This document shows, piece after piece, positions 1 to 6,921 of a DNA stretch of 18,271 nucleotides. The translations under genes were made by a program, and so were the position numbers. The stretch is taken from assembly GCA_037441725.1 (NCBI GenBank), contig JBBIRT010000064.1, forward strand, positions 1 through 18,271, in the 5' to 3' direction. The stretch is from JBBIRT01 sp037441725. Its GTDB lineage: Bacteria; Desulfobacterota; BSN033; UBA1163. The notes under the pieces are model-generated. The model did not search any database. It worked only from the letters and a program-made list of their open reading frames with translations, and was not told the DNA's origin. Position 1 is the stretch's first letter. Every line of letters starts with the position of its first letter.

Positions 1-573
1 ATGATTTTTACCCAACCTGCCATTGCTCCTCTATTTGAATCACGATCAGATGTAGAGATTATCTATGATTTAGCAGCCCGGTTGGGGTTGGAAGATCCCC
101 TTTTTAAAGCGGGGTACGAGGCAAGTCTCAATTGGATTCTCGAGCCCAGTGGGATTACCCTTGCTGAACTTAAAACATACCCTGCAGGGATGTTTGTCCC
201 CCATCCAATAGAATTGCGTGAAAAGAAGTATTTGGAATCGGGGTTTAATACTCCCTCTAAGAAGGTGGAATTCAAATCTACTATTCTTGAGAGATATGAA
301 GGAAAGGAGGGATTTGAAGCACTCCCAGTCTATCATCCTCCTAAATACAGTCGAGAATCCACTCCAGAGCTGGCAAAAGATTATCCCTTCATTCTCAACA
401 CAGGGTCACGACTGCCAATGTTTGTTCATACCAGGACTTTCCGCCTTTCATGGACCAGCAGCCTACGACCCAACCATCCTTCTGCAGATATTCACCCTGA
501 TGATGCGGCTCGTCTGGGGATCAAACAGAATGATGTGATTCGGGTCTCGACTCCTAAGGATGCCATTGTCTAA
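1..573 (+). CDS. Molybdopterin oxidoreductase, C-terminal part (5' partial, cut by in-frame TAA)
   Basis: This is the carboxy-terminal portion of a catalytic subunit of the DMSO-reductase / complex iron-sulfur molybdoenzyme superfamily, which binds the bis-MGD cofactor and does two-electron chemistry. The window opens inside the gene: the opening ...FTQPAIAPLFESRSDVEI is the 'PlgEaRSDweI' segment that precedes the molydop-binding domain, so the ATG at position 1 is an internal Met. The molydop-binding domain is seen from about residue 125 (PFILNTGSR, then SADIHPDDAARLGIKQND at about 163-180). The frame stops at TAA 571-573, and the same frame then continues with good family sequence to 732 (next entry). 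The downstream four-cluster ferredoxin subunit fits a PhsA/PsrA/DmsA-like enzyme; the substrate cannot be told from this fragment. The family is secure, the substrate unknown. Confidence 0.85.
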   Translation: MIFTQPAIAPLFESRSDVEIIYDLAARLGLEDPLFKAGYEASLNWILEPSGITLAELKTYPAGMFVPHPIELREKKYLESGFNTPSKKVEFKSTILERYEGKEGFEALPVYHPPKYSRESTPELAKDYPFILNTGSRLPMFVHTRTFRLSWTSSLRPNHPSADIHPDDAARLGIKQNDVIRVSTPKDAIV

Positions 574-732
574 CATGCCAATTTGACCCAGATGGTTCAG
601 CCTGGAGTTGTTCATATTTACCATGGTCATTCTGATGCGAATGTAAACCTGTTATTTGAAGGGGACTACTTGGATCCCCTTTCAGGCTATCCGGGATTTA
701 AGTCTGCCCTCTGCAGGATTGAAAAGGTTTGA
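574..732 (+). pseudogene. Stranded C-terminal end of the molybdopterin oxidoreductase, after in-frame TAA
   Basis: Reading on in the same frame after TAA 571-573 gives about 52 codons of family-like sequence, including QPGVVHIYHGHSDANVN and LDPLSGYPGFKSALCRIEKV, ending at TGA 730-732. These match the end of molydop-binding domains (the PGVvhi-HGw...aNvN...lDPisGfPgfKs motifs). No frameshift is needed: one substitution of the TAA restores the full protein. The TAA falls where homologues have an ordinary residue just before the K/H-A-N-L-T strand. TAA is not a selenocysteine or pyrrolysine codon, and TAA ends other genes here (TPR lipoprotein, purF, uvrA). It is therefore either a true nonsense mutation removing about 53 residues or a sequencing error. 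I cannot tell which. Confidence 0.75.
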
Positions 733-747
733 AGGAGGATGGAATCA

Positions 748-1272
748 ATGAAAAAGAGCCTCTATCTCGATATCGAACTTTGTGTGGGTTGTGGAGCCTG
801 TGTGGTCTCCTGTATGGATCAAAATGATATCTTTCCAGAAAAAGGGCAGCCCCCTTTTAGGAGGATTTATCAAATTGAGGAAGGGGAGTTTCCCGACCCA
901 ATGATCAGATATCTCTCAGCCTCCTGTATGCATTGTGAGGACAGTCCCTGTATCATCGGATGTCCAACAGGAGCCATTACCAAGGATGATCAAACCGGGG
1001 CCGTCACAGTTGACCCAGGCCTTTGTGTGGGTTGCCACAGTTGCGCCATGGCCTGTCCCTTTGGAGTTCCAAGGTATAGCCTTGATGAGAAGATGCAAAA
1101 ATGCCATCTCTGTCTGGAGAGGGTGGAGGCAGATCTGGAACCTGCCTGTGTTCGTGTCTGCCCCACAGGAGCATTAAGATTTGAATCTGCTAACAAAATT
1201 CAGGAGCTTAAGGAACTTAGGTTTGTGAATCATCTTTTAAATGCATTCCAAAGAGCTATAGCTAAAAAGTGA
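748..1272 (+). CDS. Four-cluster [4Fe-4S] ferredoxin subunit of molybdoenzyme (DmsB/PhsB-like)
   Basis: This 174-residue cytoplasm-type ferredoxin would carry electrons between the molybdoenzyme and a partner. It has 16 cysteines in the arrangement of the DmsB/PhsB/PsrB/NrfC family: C12-x2-C15-x2-C18-x3-C22, C60-x2-C63-x4-C68-x3-C72, C93-x2-C96-x2-C99-x3-C103 and C119-x2-C122-x11-C134-x3-C138, enough for four [4Fe-4S] clusters. There is no Tat or Sec signal. An in-frame ATG at 739 sits directly on the Shine-Dalgarno (GAAGGAGG, 731-738), so I take the second ATG at 748, spaced 9 nt from it; from 739 the product would be three residues longer. The gene starts 15 nt after the end of the molybdoenzyme frame, so the two form an operon. 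No NrfD/PsrC-type membrane anchor follows. Confidence in the family is high. Confidence 0.92.
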   Translation: MKKSLYLDIELCVGCGACVVSCMDQNDIFPEKGQPPFRRIYQIEEGEFPDPMIRYLSASCMHCEDSPCIIGCPTGAITKDDQTGAVTVDPGLCVGCHSCAMACPFGVPRYSLDEKMQKCHLCLERVEADLEPACVRVCPTGALRFESANKIQELKELRFVNHLLNAFQRAIAKK

Positions 1273-1314
1273 AAAGGGAGGGAGATGCCTGCATGGATCG
1301 ATTTCATGCATAGA

Positions 1315-1341
1315 TTGACATTCAGACCAGATATGTATAAA
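1315..1341 (+). promoter_or_regulatory. Possible sigma70-like promoter for the selenoglutaredoxin gene
   Basis: A perfect -35 hexamer TTGACA (1315-1320) is followed by TATAAA (1336-1341). The spacer is only 15 bp, shorter than the optimum, so strength is uncertain. A start near 1348 would give a leader of about 35 nt holding the strong AGGAGGTG site at 1371-1378. It could let the glutaredoxin gene be expressed apart from the molybdoenzyme genes upstream. Confidence 0.4.
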
Positions 1342-1382
1342 GATAGGATAAGAGGTTCAATCGATTGATAAGGAGGTGCCCT

Positions 1383-1643
1383 ATGGCGGCAGAAGAGATT
1401 AAAGTTTATTCAACTCCTACTTGACCCTATTGTAAGATGGCGAAAGAGTTTCTTTCCCAGAAAGGTTATCAATTTACAGAATACGATGTAACAAAAGATA
1501 GAGCCGCATTGGATGAGATGGTAAAAATTTCAGGGGCACGGAGCGTTCCAGTCATTGCGGCATGCAACGAGGTGATGGTGGGTTTTGATCGAAATCGATT
1601 GGAACAGATGTTAAGCTGTATTAAGCAAAGAAGCGAAGTGTAA
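1383..1643 (+). CDS. Glutaredoxin-like selenoprotein (UPYC active site; TGA at 1422-1424 read as Sec)
   Basis: This 86-residue single-domain thioredoxin-fold protein is probably a cytoplasmic thiol/selenol oxidoreductase. It starts at ATG 1383, 4 nt after a strong SD (AGGAGGTG, 1371-1378). The N-terminus MAAEEIKVYSTPT runs into TGA (1422-1424), then PYCKMAKEFLSQKGY. This is the glutaredoxin beta1-CPYC-alpha1 pattern with the first, nucleophilic cysteine replaced by TGA (U14-P15-Y16-C17). The frame continues with a cis-proline segment (ARSVPVI) and a GFDRNRLEQML C-terminal helix, as in small YruB-type/'UXX-star' glutaredoxin-like proteins, a family I know to include Sec members. A SECIS-like hairpin follows (see 1438-1459). 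Starting at Met 1437 instead would remove beta1 and the active site. A nonsense mutation of TGC/TGT is the alternative, but the hairpin argues against it. No sel genes lie in the window. Confidence 0.85.
1438..1459 (+). promoter_or_regulatory. Bacterial SECIS-like hairpin downstream of the in-frame TGA
   Basis: TGG(1438-1440) pairs with CCA(1457-1459), C1441 is bulged, GAAAG(1442-1446) pairs with CTTTC(1452-1456), and the loop is AGTTT (1447-1451). That gives eight base pairs with one bulge. The loop starts 22 nt after the TGA and has G as its second base followed by U. This matches what is known of bacterial SECIS elements such as fdhF: a stem inside the coding frame just after UGA, a single bulged base on the 5' arm, and a small loop with a GU. 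The bulged base is C rather than the U of E. coli fdhF. The structure was found by eye; no folding energy was calculated. Confidence 0.65.
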
Positions 1644-1684
1644 CTCTGGAAGAAGGGGATAATAGAATAGTTAGGATCCTGAAG

Positions 1685-4429
1685 TTAAGGGTTAATCCGT
1701 TTTCTTAAAAACTGTCCGGTATAGGATTGTGGAGAGGCCAGGATGGTTTTAAGACTTCCCTCTGCCACAATCCTTCCTCCCTCCTCTCCCCCTTCAGGGC
1801 CCAAATCGATGATGTAATCCGCATGCTGAATGAGATCCAGATTGTGTTCAATCACAATGATGGAGTGGCCCTGGGAAAGAAGTTTTTCAAAAGTCCTCAG
1901 CAGTAGATCGACATCAGCCATATGAAGACCTGTTGTGGGTTCGTCAAAGATGAAGAGGGTTTTTCCCTTTTGACTCTGGCTGATGTATAGAGCCAATTTT
2001 AAGCGCTGGGCTTCTCCTCCGCTCAGGGTATTGGTAGACTGGCCGAGGGTGAGATACCCGAGACCGACCTCTTTTAGGATCTGAAGTTTAGAGAGAATTC
2101 GGGGGTGTCCCTCAAAAAGGATCAGGGCTTCATCGACCGTGAGCGTTAAGACTTCTGAAATGTTTTTATCTCGGTACCTCACCTTAAGAATCTCGGGTCG
2201 AAATCTTTTCCCTCCACAAACTTCACAAAGGATGACCACGTCTTCTAAGAATTGCATATCCAGAATCTGAATTCCTGCTCCCTGGCAAGCCTCACACCTT
2301 CCTCCTTCCATATTAAAAGAGAAGTGGCGGGCCTTGAAGCCATACCTCCTGGCCTCACGAGTGGCTGCAAAAAGGTCTCGAATCTCATTGAATACTTTAA
2401 GGTAGGTAGCCGGGTTTGAACGAAGGCTTTTCCCGAGCGGGGATTGGTCGACCAAGATGAGGTCGTCGATTTGATCCAGTCCTTCTATTGAATCAAAGGC
2501 TCCCCTTTCATACTCTGGACTCAAATTCCCCTTAGCCCCTGCATAAAGAATGTTATGCACCAGGGTGGTCTTTCCAGCGCCTGAGACCCCTGTGATACAA
2601 ACCATCATTCCCAAGGGGATTCTGACATCAATCCCCTTAAGATTATGTTCTCTGGCATTATGGATGAAGATCCAGCCCTTTGGCTTTCTATTGGATTTTA
2701 TATCCTTATAAGGGGCTCCATCCCTTAAATAATGAGCTGTGACGGATTCCTCGTTTTTCAATAGGGATTCTAATTTTCCTTGAAAGACCAATGAGCCTCC
2801 CCACCTCCCTGCACCAGGCCCAAGATCGATGATTTTATCTGCCGTTTGGATGATCTCTGGATCATGCTCAACCACCACCACTGTATTCCCACAATCTCTC
2901 AGCCTCTTAAGAGATCGAAGCAGGCGATGCGTATCCCTTGCATGAAGGCCAATGCTTGGCTCATCTAAGACATAGAGGGTTTCCGTCAAAGCAGAACCTA
3001 ATGATCGGGCTAAAGTGATTCTTTGATATTCTCCGCTGGAAAGAGTACGGGTCTGGCGTGAGAGGGTTAAATATCCCAATCCCACATCCACCATGAATCC
3101 GATTCGGGCGTTGATCTCTTTGAGGAGACGTTCTCCAATCTTTCGCTTAAAATCCTCAATTGATAAATTCTTGAAGAAGTCCTGTAAATCCGATATAGGC
3201 ATGTCACAGAGCTGGGCTATATTTTTTCCTCCCAGAAGAACGTAAAGGGCTTCTTCTTTGAGCCGAGTATTATGGCAAGTGGGGCAGGGGGTGTAGGCCC
3301 GATATTTACTGAGAAAGACTCGATAGTGAACCTTGTATCTCTTCCCCTCCATCCATTCGAAGAATCCTTTTAGACCCATGAATTCACCCTTTCCAAAGAG
3401 GAGAATATCTTTTTGGTTAGGCAAGAGGTCTTCAAAAGGTTTTTGGAGTGGGATTCGATGTCTCCGACAGGCCTCCCATAGATATTCATAAAGGTCTTCA
3501 TAGGCAGGAGTATTCCATGGGGCAAAGGGTTTTTCCTTCAATGTCTTTTTGGGATCGGGGATAACCTTTTGCCAATCGATTCCAATGACCCTTCCAAAAC
3601 CCTGGCAAGTGGGACACGCACCGAGAGGACTATTGAAGGAGAAGAGAAGGGGTTCAGGTTCTGAAAAATTTCTTCCGCAACGATTGCAGGAAAAAGTCCG
3701 ATTAAAGAAAGTCCTCTCCCCCTTTTCGTCCATGACCTCAATCTTTCCATTTCCAAGCTGAAAACCTCTCTGAATCGATTCAGACAATCTTGATCTTTCT
3801 CGATCTTCAGGAATGAGGCGGTCAATCATCAGGGGTAGGAAGCTCCAGGTTTTCAATTCCTCAGGAGAGAGGGTGGTGAGGTCAAGCATTTTCCCTTCGT
3901 TCCAAATTCGATAATAACCATTCTTGATCAGGTCCTTAATGCCTTCTTGTCCATTCTCTAAAGAAACCCGACTGAGAATGAATATCTTTTTCTGCTGATA
4001 GTGATTTAAGATTTCTTCAACGACTTTTTCAACGGTATCCCCTGAAACCTTGAGGTGGCATTCCGGGCAAAAGACATCACCAATCTTGGCAAAAAGAAGC
4101 CTTAAATAGTCATAAATTTCTGAGGTGGTCCCAACTGTGGATCGGGCATTCTTTACCGTATTTTTCTGCTCGATGGCAATGGCAGGGGAGATTCCATGGA
4201 TGGCCTCAACATCAGGTCGCTCCATCTTTTCTAAAAATTGCCGCGCATAGGTAGAAAGGGATTCAATATAGCGTCTCTGTCCTTCTGCAAAAAGGGTATC
4301 GAATGCGAGGGTGGACTTCCCAGAGCCTGAAACCCCTGTGATCACAGTCATCTTTCCCCTGGGGATCTGGCAGTTAATATTTTTTAGATTGTGGGATTTG
4401 GCCCCGACAATCAGAATCTCCTTTTCCAT
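1685..4429 (-). CDS. uvrA: UvrA-family excinuclease ABC subunit A
   Basis: This 914-residue DNA-damage sensor ATPase of nucleotide excision repair dimerises and loads UvrB. Both ABC modules are present. Walker A GVSGSGKS is at 32-39 and GVSGAGKTT near 615. The signature sequences are LSSGEYQR near 460 (variant) and LSGGEAQR near 800, with Walker B/D-loops DEPSIGLH near 488 and DEPTTGLH near 828. Zinc-binding CxxC pairs are seen near 122, 248/275, 380, 709 and 735. The region between about 125 and 230 resembles the UvrB-binding domain, so this is not the truncated UvrA2 type. The text NTVKNARSTVGT in the first module replaces the usual TSHNPRSTVGT, as in a paralogous UvrA lineage I recall from other Deltaproteobacteria. 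Length is close to the usual 940. No SD precedes the ATG; an extended -10 lies 8 nt upstream. Confidence 0.95.
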   Translation of the reverse strand: MEKEILIVGAKSHNLKNINCQIPRGKMTVITGVSGSGKSTLAFDTLFAEGQRRYIESLSTYARQFLEKMERPDVEAIHGISPAIAIEQKNTVKNARSTVGTTSEIYDYLRLLFAKIGDVFCPECHLKVSGDTVEKVVEEILNHYQQKKIFILSRVSLENGQEGIKDLIKNGYYRIWNEGKMLDLTTLSPEELKTWSFLPLMIDRLIPEDRERSRLSESIQRGFQLGNGKIEVMDEKGERTFFNRTFSCNRCGRNFSEPEPLLFSFNSPLGACPTCQGFGRVIGIDWQKVIPDPKKTLKEKPFAPWNTPAYEDLYEYLWEACRRHRIPLQKPFEDLLPNQKDILLFGKGEFMGLKGFFEWMEGKRYKVHYRVFLSKYRAYTPCPTCHNTRLKEEALYVLLGGKNIAQLCDMPISDLQDFFKNLSIEDFKRKIGERLLKEINARIGFMVDVGLGYLTLSRQTRTLSSGEYQRITLARSLGSALTETLYVLDEPSIGLHARDTHRLLRSLKRLRDCGNTVVVVEHDPEIIQTADKIIDLGPGAGRWGGSLVFQGKLESLLKNEESVTAHYLRDGAPYKDIKSNRKPKGWIFIHNAREHNLKGIDVRIPLGMMVCITGVSGAGKTTLVHNILYAGAKGNLSPEYERGAFDSIEGLDQIDDLILVDQSPLGKSLRSNPATYLKVFNEIRDLFAATREARRYGFKARHFSFNMEGGRCEACQGAGIQILDMQFLEDVVILCEVCGGKRFRPEILKVRYRDKNISEVLTLTVDEALILFEGHPRILSKLQILKEVGLGYLTLGQSTNTLSGGEAQRLKLALYISQSQKGKTLFIFDEPTTGLHMADVDLLLRTFEKLLSQGHSIIVIEHNLDLIQHADYIIDLGPEGGEEGGRIVAEGSLKTILASPQSYTGQFLRKRINP

Positions 4430-4437
4430 TGGATTTA

Positions 4438-4446
4438 ATTATAACA
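4438..4446 (-). promoter_or_regulatory. Extended -10 promoter of uvrA (TGTTATAAT), probably leaderless transcript
   Basis: On the minus strand the bases before uvrA read TGT-TATAAT, a perfect -10 hexamer (4443-4438) with the TG extension. No good -35 is seen 17 bp upstream. The hexamer ends 8 nt before the A of the uvrA start codon (4429), so a normal start point would fall at about 4430-4433. The 8 nt between hold no purine-rich SD. The simplest reading is a leaderless or nearly leaderless uvrA mRNA. Confidence 0.6.
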
Positions 4447-4556
4447 TAAGGAGGAGGCCTGGAGGCAGAATAGGGCTACGAATAGAAGGAGAAACTTCTT
4501 GCTTTCCTCAATTTTTTTTGTTAATGAATGTGGGAATTTTATAGGAGGATTTTCAT

Positions 4557-5312
4557 TTGAAAAAAAATATAAGTTCTAATATTTTGATCTATGCCCTTCT
4601 TATCCTGTTGATCTCTTGTGCAGGGGGAAGCCAGACCCAAAAAAAGGAAAAGGCCTTGATCATGGAGGAACATTTTCAATTGGCTTATAGCGCTGCGGAG
4701 AGGGGAAACCTCCAGGAGGCAGTGTTAGAATACCAAAAGGTATTGAAATTAGATTCAAGAAATGCAAAAGCCCACCTCAATCTGGGTATTGTCTATGGAA
4801 GACAGGGAAAGCCGAAGAAAGAGATTGCAGAGTATGAAAAGGCGATTCGGTTTGACCCTCATTTTGCTGAAGCCTATTTCCATCTTGGAGTGGCCTATTA
4901 TGAAAAAGGGGACCTCAAAGAGGCTATCAAGCATTATCAGAAAGCCCTCCAAATTTATCCTGACTATGTTGAGGCTCATAATAATTTAGGGAATATTTAC
5001 CATCGAAAAGGAATGTTTCAGGAGGCCCTTCTTGAGTATCAAAGGTCGGTTGAGATCAGACCCGACTACGCAAAAGGTTATTACAACATGGGAGGTCTCC
5101 ATTGGCAAAATGGGAAGAAGGAGGAGGCCATGGCTTCTTTCCAAAAGGCCCTGGAGATCAATCCCCAATATGGAGAAGCCCACTATGCCCTTGCCATTAT
5201 CTATTTTGAAAGGCAGGAGTTTGAATTGGCTATTGAGCATTGCGATCAAGCGAAGAAATGGGGAGTCTCGATTGATCCCATGTTGGTAGAAAGACTTAAA
5301 CCCTATCGTTAA
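4557..5312 (+). CDS. TPR-repeat lipoprotein
   Basis: This 251-residue protein is probably anchored in the membrane on the periplasmic side and acts as a protein-protein scaffold. The start is TTG at 4557, with GGAGG (4544-4548) 8 nt upstream; no ATG fits the signal peptide. Residues 1-20 form a lipoprotein signal (KK, then a leucine/isoleucine-rich stretch) ending in the lipobox LLIS-C21. About six tandem tetratricopeptide repeats of 34 residues follow from about residue 38 to 243, each with the A-x-x-x-L-G-x-x-Y ... A-x-x-x-Y-x-K-A-L-x-x-x-P pattern. It is divergent from uvrA across a 127-nt gap. PilF/NlpI-like roles are possible but nothing here proves them; the partner is unknown. Confidence 0.88.
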   Translation: MKKNISSNILIYALLILLISCAGGSQTQKKEKALIMEEHFQLAYSAAERGNLQEAVLEYQKVLKLDSRNAKAHLNLGIVYGRQGKPKKEIAEYEKAIRFDPHFAEAYFHLGVAYYEKGDLKEAIKHYQKALQIYPDYVEAHNNLGNIYHRKGMFQEALLEYQRSVEIRPDYAKGYYNMGGLHWQNGKKEEAMASFQKALEINPQYGEAHYALAIIYFERQEFELAIEHCDQAKKWGVSIDPMLVERLKPYR

Positions 5313-5749
5313 ATTAAATCTGCCCATCCGCTGAGTCCAGACTCGATTCCCTTCTGTTTTGGTGATTCAATCTTTTCATGGTTCTCTAAAGCTATATCCT
5401 TCAGTTGCCTGAATCGATGAGGAATAACTTGGGAAATCATATGTCACTAAAGTGGGGAACCATGTTTGAATCAGGATTAGAATTCGGCAGGAATATCTCC
5501 GAAAATTTTGTAAAGCGAATCATTTTGAATAGGGGTTGGTAAAAATCATTTCATCCAACTCATCATAGTCTTCCAGTGCATAAGAAATTCTGTAGTTATG
5601 GGACAAGCTGAGGTTTCCGCTATAAAATTTTCTCCGACATCCCTGCCTAATTCCTCGAGCAAGGGAAGGGTTACCTTCGGGATTAAAAAAAAGTGGACGA
5701 ACCTAAAAAATTAGGAGATAATAAAATAAATTTATTTGGAGAGAAAGCG
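5313..5749. other. 437-nt gap with no convincing gene
   Basis: This stretch lies between the TPR gene and the small helical gene. It has a short inverted repeat GAGTC-CA-GACTC (5333-5344), too weak and without a T-run to be a terminator. A 33-codon plus-strand ORF (5441-5542) has no good SD. Two overlapping minus-strand frames are open from about 5700 to 5520 and lack start codons; one ends HNYRISYALEDYDELDEM... and looks somewhat protein-like. The gap may hold a decayed gene or regulatory DNA; I recognise neither. The GTG at 5693 is an alternative, less likely start for the next gene. Confidence 0.5.
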
Positions 5750-6106
5750 ATGGAGACAAAAGAGGCCATTTATGATTTTCAATATTCAGAAAAGATGAAG
5801 TCAGGATTAATTATTGGGACCACCCTTCTGGATCAATTGGTTTCTTTAAAAGAAGAGGAGGTTGCGGGTGGGAAGAAAGTCTTGATATGGTATTTAGAAG
5901 GGTTGCTTCGGGAGATACGCATTGCAGAGAATGTGTTGGCCCTGATCCATTACGCTGATATAGAGAGGAAAACAATGGAGGTGATTGGAAGGATTCAGAT
6001 GTCCCAATATCAAGAGGCCCAATGGTCTCTGTCGGAGGCCATCTCGATGGCCACGACCTCCTGTCAGAGGTCGATGAATTATTTAGTTGAGAGGAATCTC
6101 ATTTAA
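5750..6106 (+). CDS. Small helical protein of unknown function
   Basis: This is a 118-residue soluble protein that I do not recognise. It has no signal peptide or membrane segment. It is rich in Glu, Lys, Leu and Ile, with long stretches that look alpha-helical (about residues 15-110). It has a single Cys near the C-terminus (TTSCQRSMNYL) and no catalytic motif. I start it at ATG 5750 because GGAGAG (5738-5743) lies 6 nt upstream. The frame is open back to a GTG at 5693, which would add 19 residues but has no SD. It ends 17 nt before the exported CARDB-like protein, so the two are probably one transcript. The frame is well supported; the function is open. Confidence 0.7.
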   Translation: METKEAIYDFQYSEKMKSGLIIGTTLLDQLVSLKEEEVAGGKKVLIWYLEGLLREIRIAENVLALIHYADIERKTMEVIGRIQMSQYQEAQWSLSEAISMATTSCQRSMNYLVERNLI

Positions 6107-6123
6107 GAGAGGAGGAAAAAAAT

Positions 6124-6921
6124 ATGAAAAGAAATATGAAAAAAAATATTTTCATGATGCTATTCCTTGGTCTTTTGTTTCTCTATCCTTCAATGACCCA
6201 ATCCCAGCCCGAAAAATTCTTAGAAAAATTCTTTGGTCCAAGAATTAGCGCAAGAGATCTCAGGGTGGTTCAGCTGGAGATGAATCCCGATCCTGTAAGG
6301 GAAGGCCAAAGGGTAAGTTTTTCTGTCACCATTACTAACTCTTCTCAATCTTCAGCCAGGGTAGATCTTTTTATCAAGGATCAAGATGAAGTGGTGACCT
6401 CTGCCTATGACGTTTATCTTAGACCAGGGGATAATCAGGTGGCCTTCCCTTGGACCAATTACCGATTTTCTCGAAGAGACCACTGTTTTGCTGTCGAGGT
6501 AGACATCGATCAAACGAGAAGACCCATAGACTTAGCCAAAGAGTACTGTGCCCGAAGAACCTTTCAGGGTTGGAGCTTATCCTCTCCACGCATTGGGCCC
6601 CTTTTTGTTGAAGACCTGGATACCTATCCAGACCCTTTTATGCCAGGGCAGGATCTTCGATTCAGAGCGAGATTGAGAAATGATGGAAGACCCATCCGAG
6701 TTGATATTTTGATCCAGGATAAAGATCAGGTGGTGACTAAATTGAATGATGTTCTCCTTCCGAGAGGAGTTTCAGAATTTCTTTTTCCCTATACTCGCTA
6801 TCCCTTTCAACGGCTTGATCATTGTTTTACTGTGGTCGTCGATGTAGAGAAGACCCCTTATAGGGTGGATGCAGTGAGGGAGTTTTGTGCTCGTCCTTAT
6901 AGCTGGTCCTTAAGACCTTGA
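6124..6921 (+). CDS. Exported protein with two CARDB-like repeats
   Basis: This 265-residue secreted or periplasmic protein starts at ATG 6124, 8 nt after GGAGG (6111-6115). Residues 1-28 are a Sec signal (lysines, then MMLFLGLLFLYPS, likely cut near SQS/QP). Two copies of one beta-rich domain of the CARDB type follow, offset by 113 residues: about 44-152 and 162-263. Both have a PDP near the start, a D-Q-x-V-V-T strand, a DHCF motif and an [EC/FC]AR motif. Each copy has two cysteines exactly 21 apart (121/142 and 234/255), probably a disulfide in each domain. CARDB domains are adhesion or interaction modules; no enzyme motif is seen. It follows the small helical gene at 17 nt. The internal duplication is certain, the family assignment moderately so. 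Confidence 0.78.
   Translation: MKRNMKKNIFMMLFLGLLFLYPSMTQSQPEKFLEKFFGPRISARDLRVVQLEMNPDPVREGQRVSFSVTITNSSQSSARVDLFIKDQDEVVTSAYDVYLRPGDNQVAFPWTNYRFSRRDHCFAVEVDIDQTRRPIDLAKEYCARRTFQGWSLSSPRIGPLFVEDLDTYPDPFMPGQDLRFRARLRNDGRPIRVDILIQDKDQVVTKLNDVLLPRGVSEFLFPYTRYPFQRLDHCFTVVVDVEKTPYRVDAVREFCARPYSWSLRP

Noticed and set aside
571..573. Recoding (Sec or Pyl) as explanation for the stop in the molybdoenzyme
   Set aside because: The codon is TAA; Sec uses TGA and Pyl uses TAG, and TAA ends several other genes in this window.
1437..1643. A 68-residue protein starting at Met 1437
   Set aside because: It would start inside the glutaredoxin fold without beta1 and the active site and has no SD; the start at 1383 with Sec at 1422 explains the sequence better.
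4448..4461. AAGGAGGAGGCCTG, identical to the ribosome-binding region of mscL (14585-14598, other strand)
   Set aside because: No start codon follows at a useful distance on the plus strand; a 14-nt purine-rich match is best explained by chance and SD-like composition.
5441..5542. 33-codon plus-strand ORF starting at an ATG in the 437-nt gap
   Set aside because: No Shine-Dalgarno at a proper distance, no recognisable motif, and length well within chance.
5661..5690. GAAGG-GTTA-CCTTC hairpin as a terminator
   Set aside because: It is followed by A-rich, not T-rich, sequence on the plus strand, and on the minus strand the T-run comes before the stem rather than after it.
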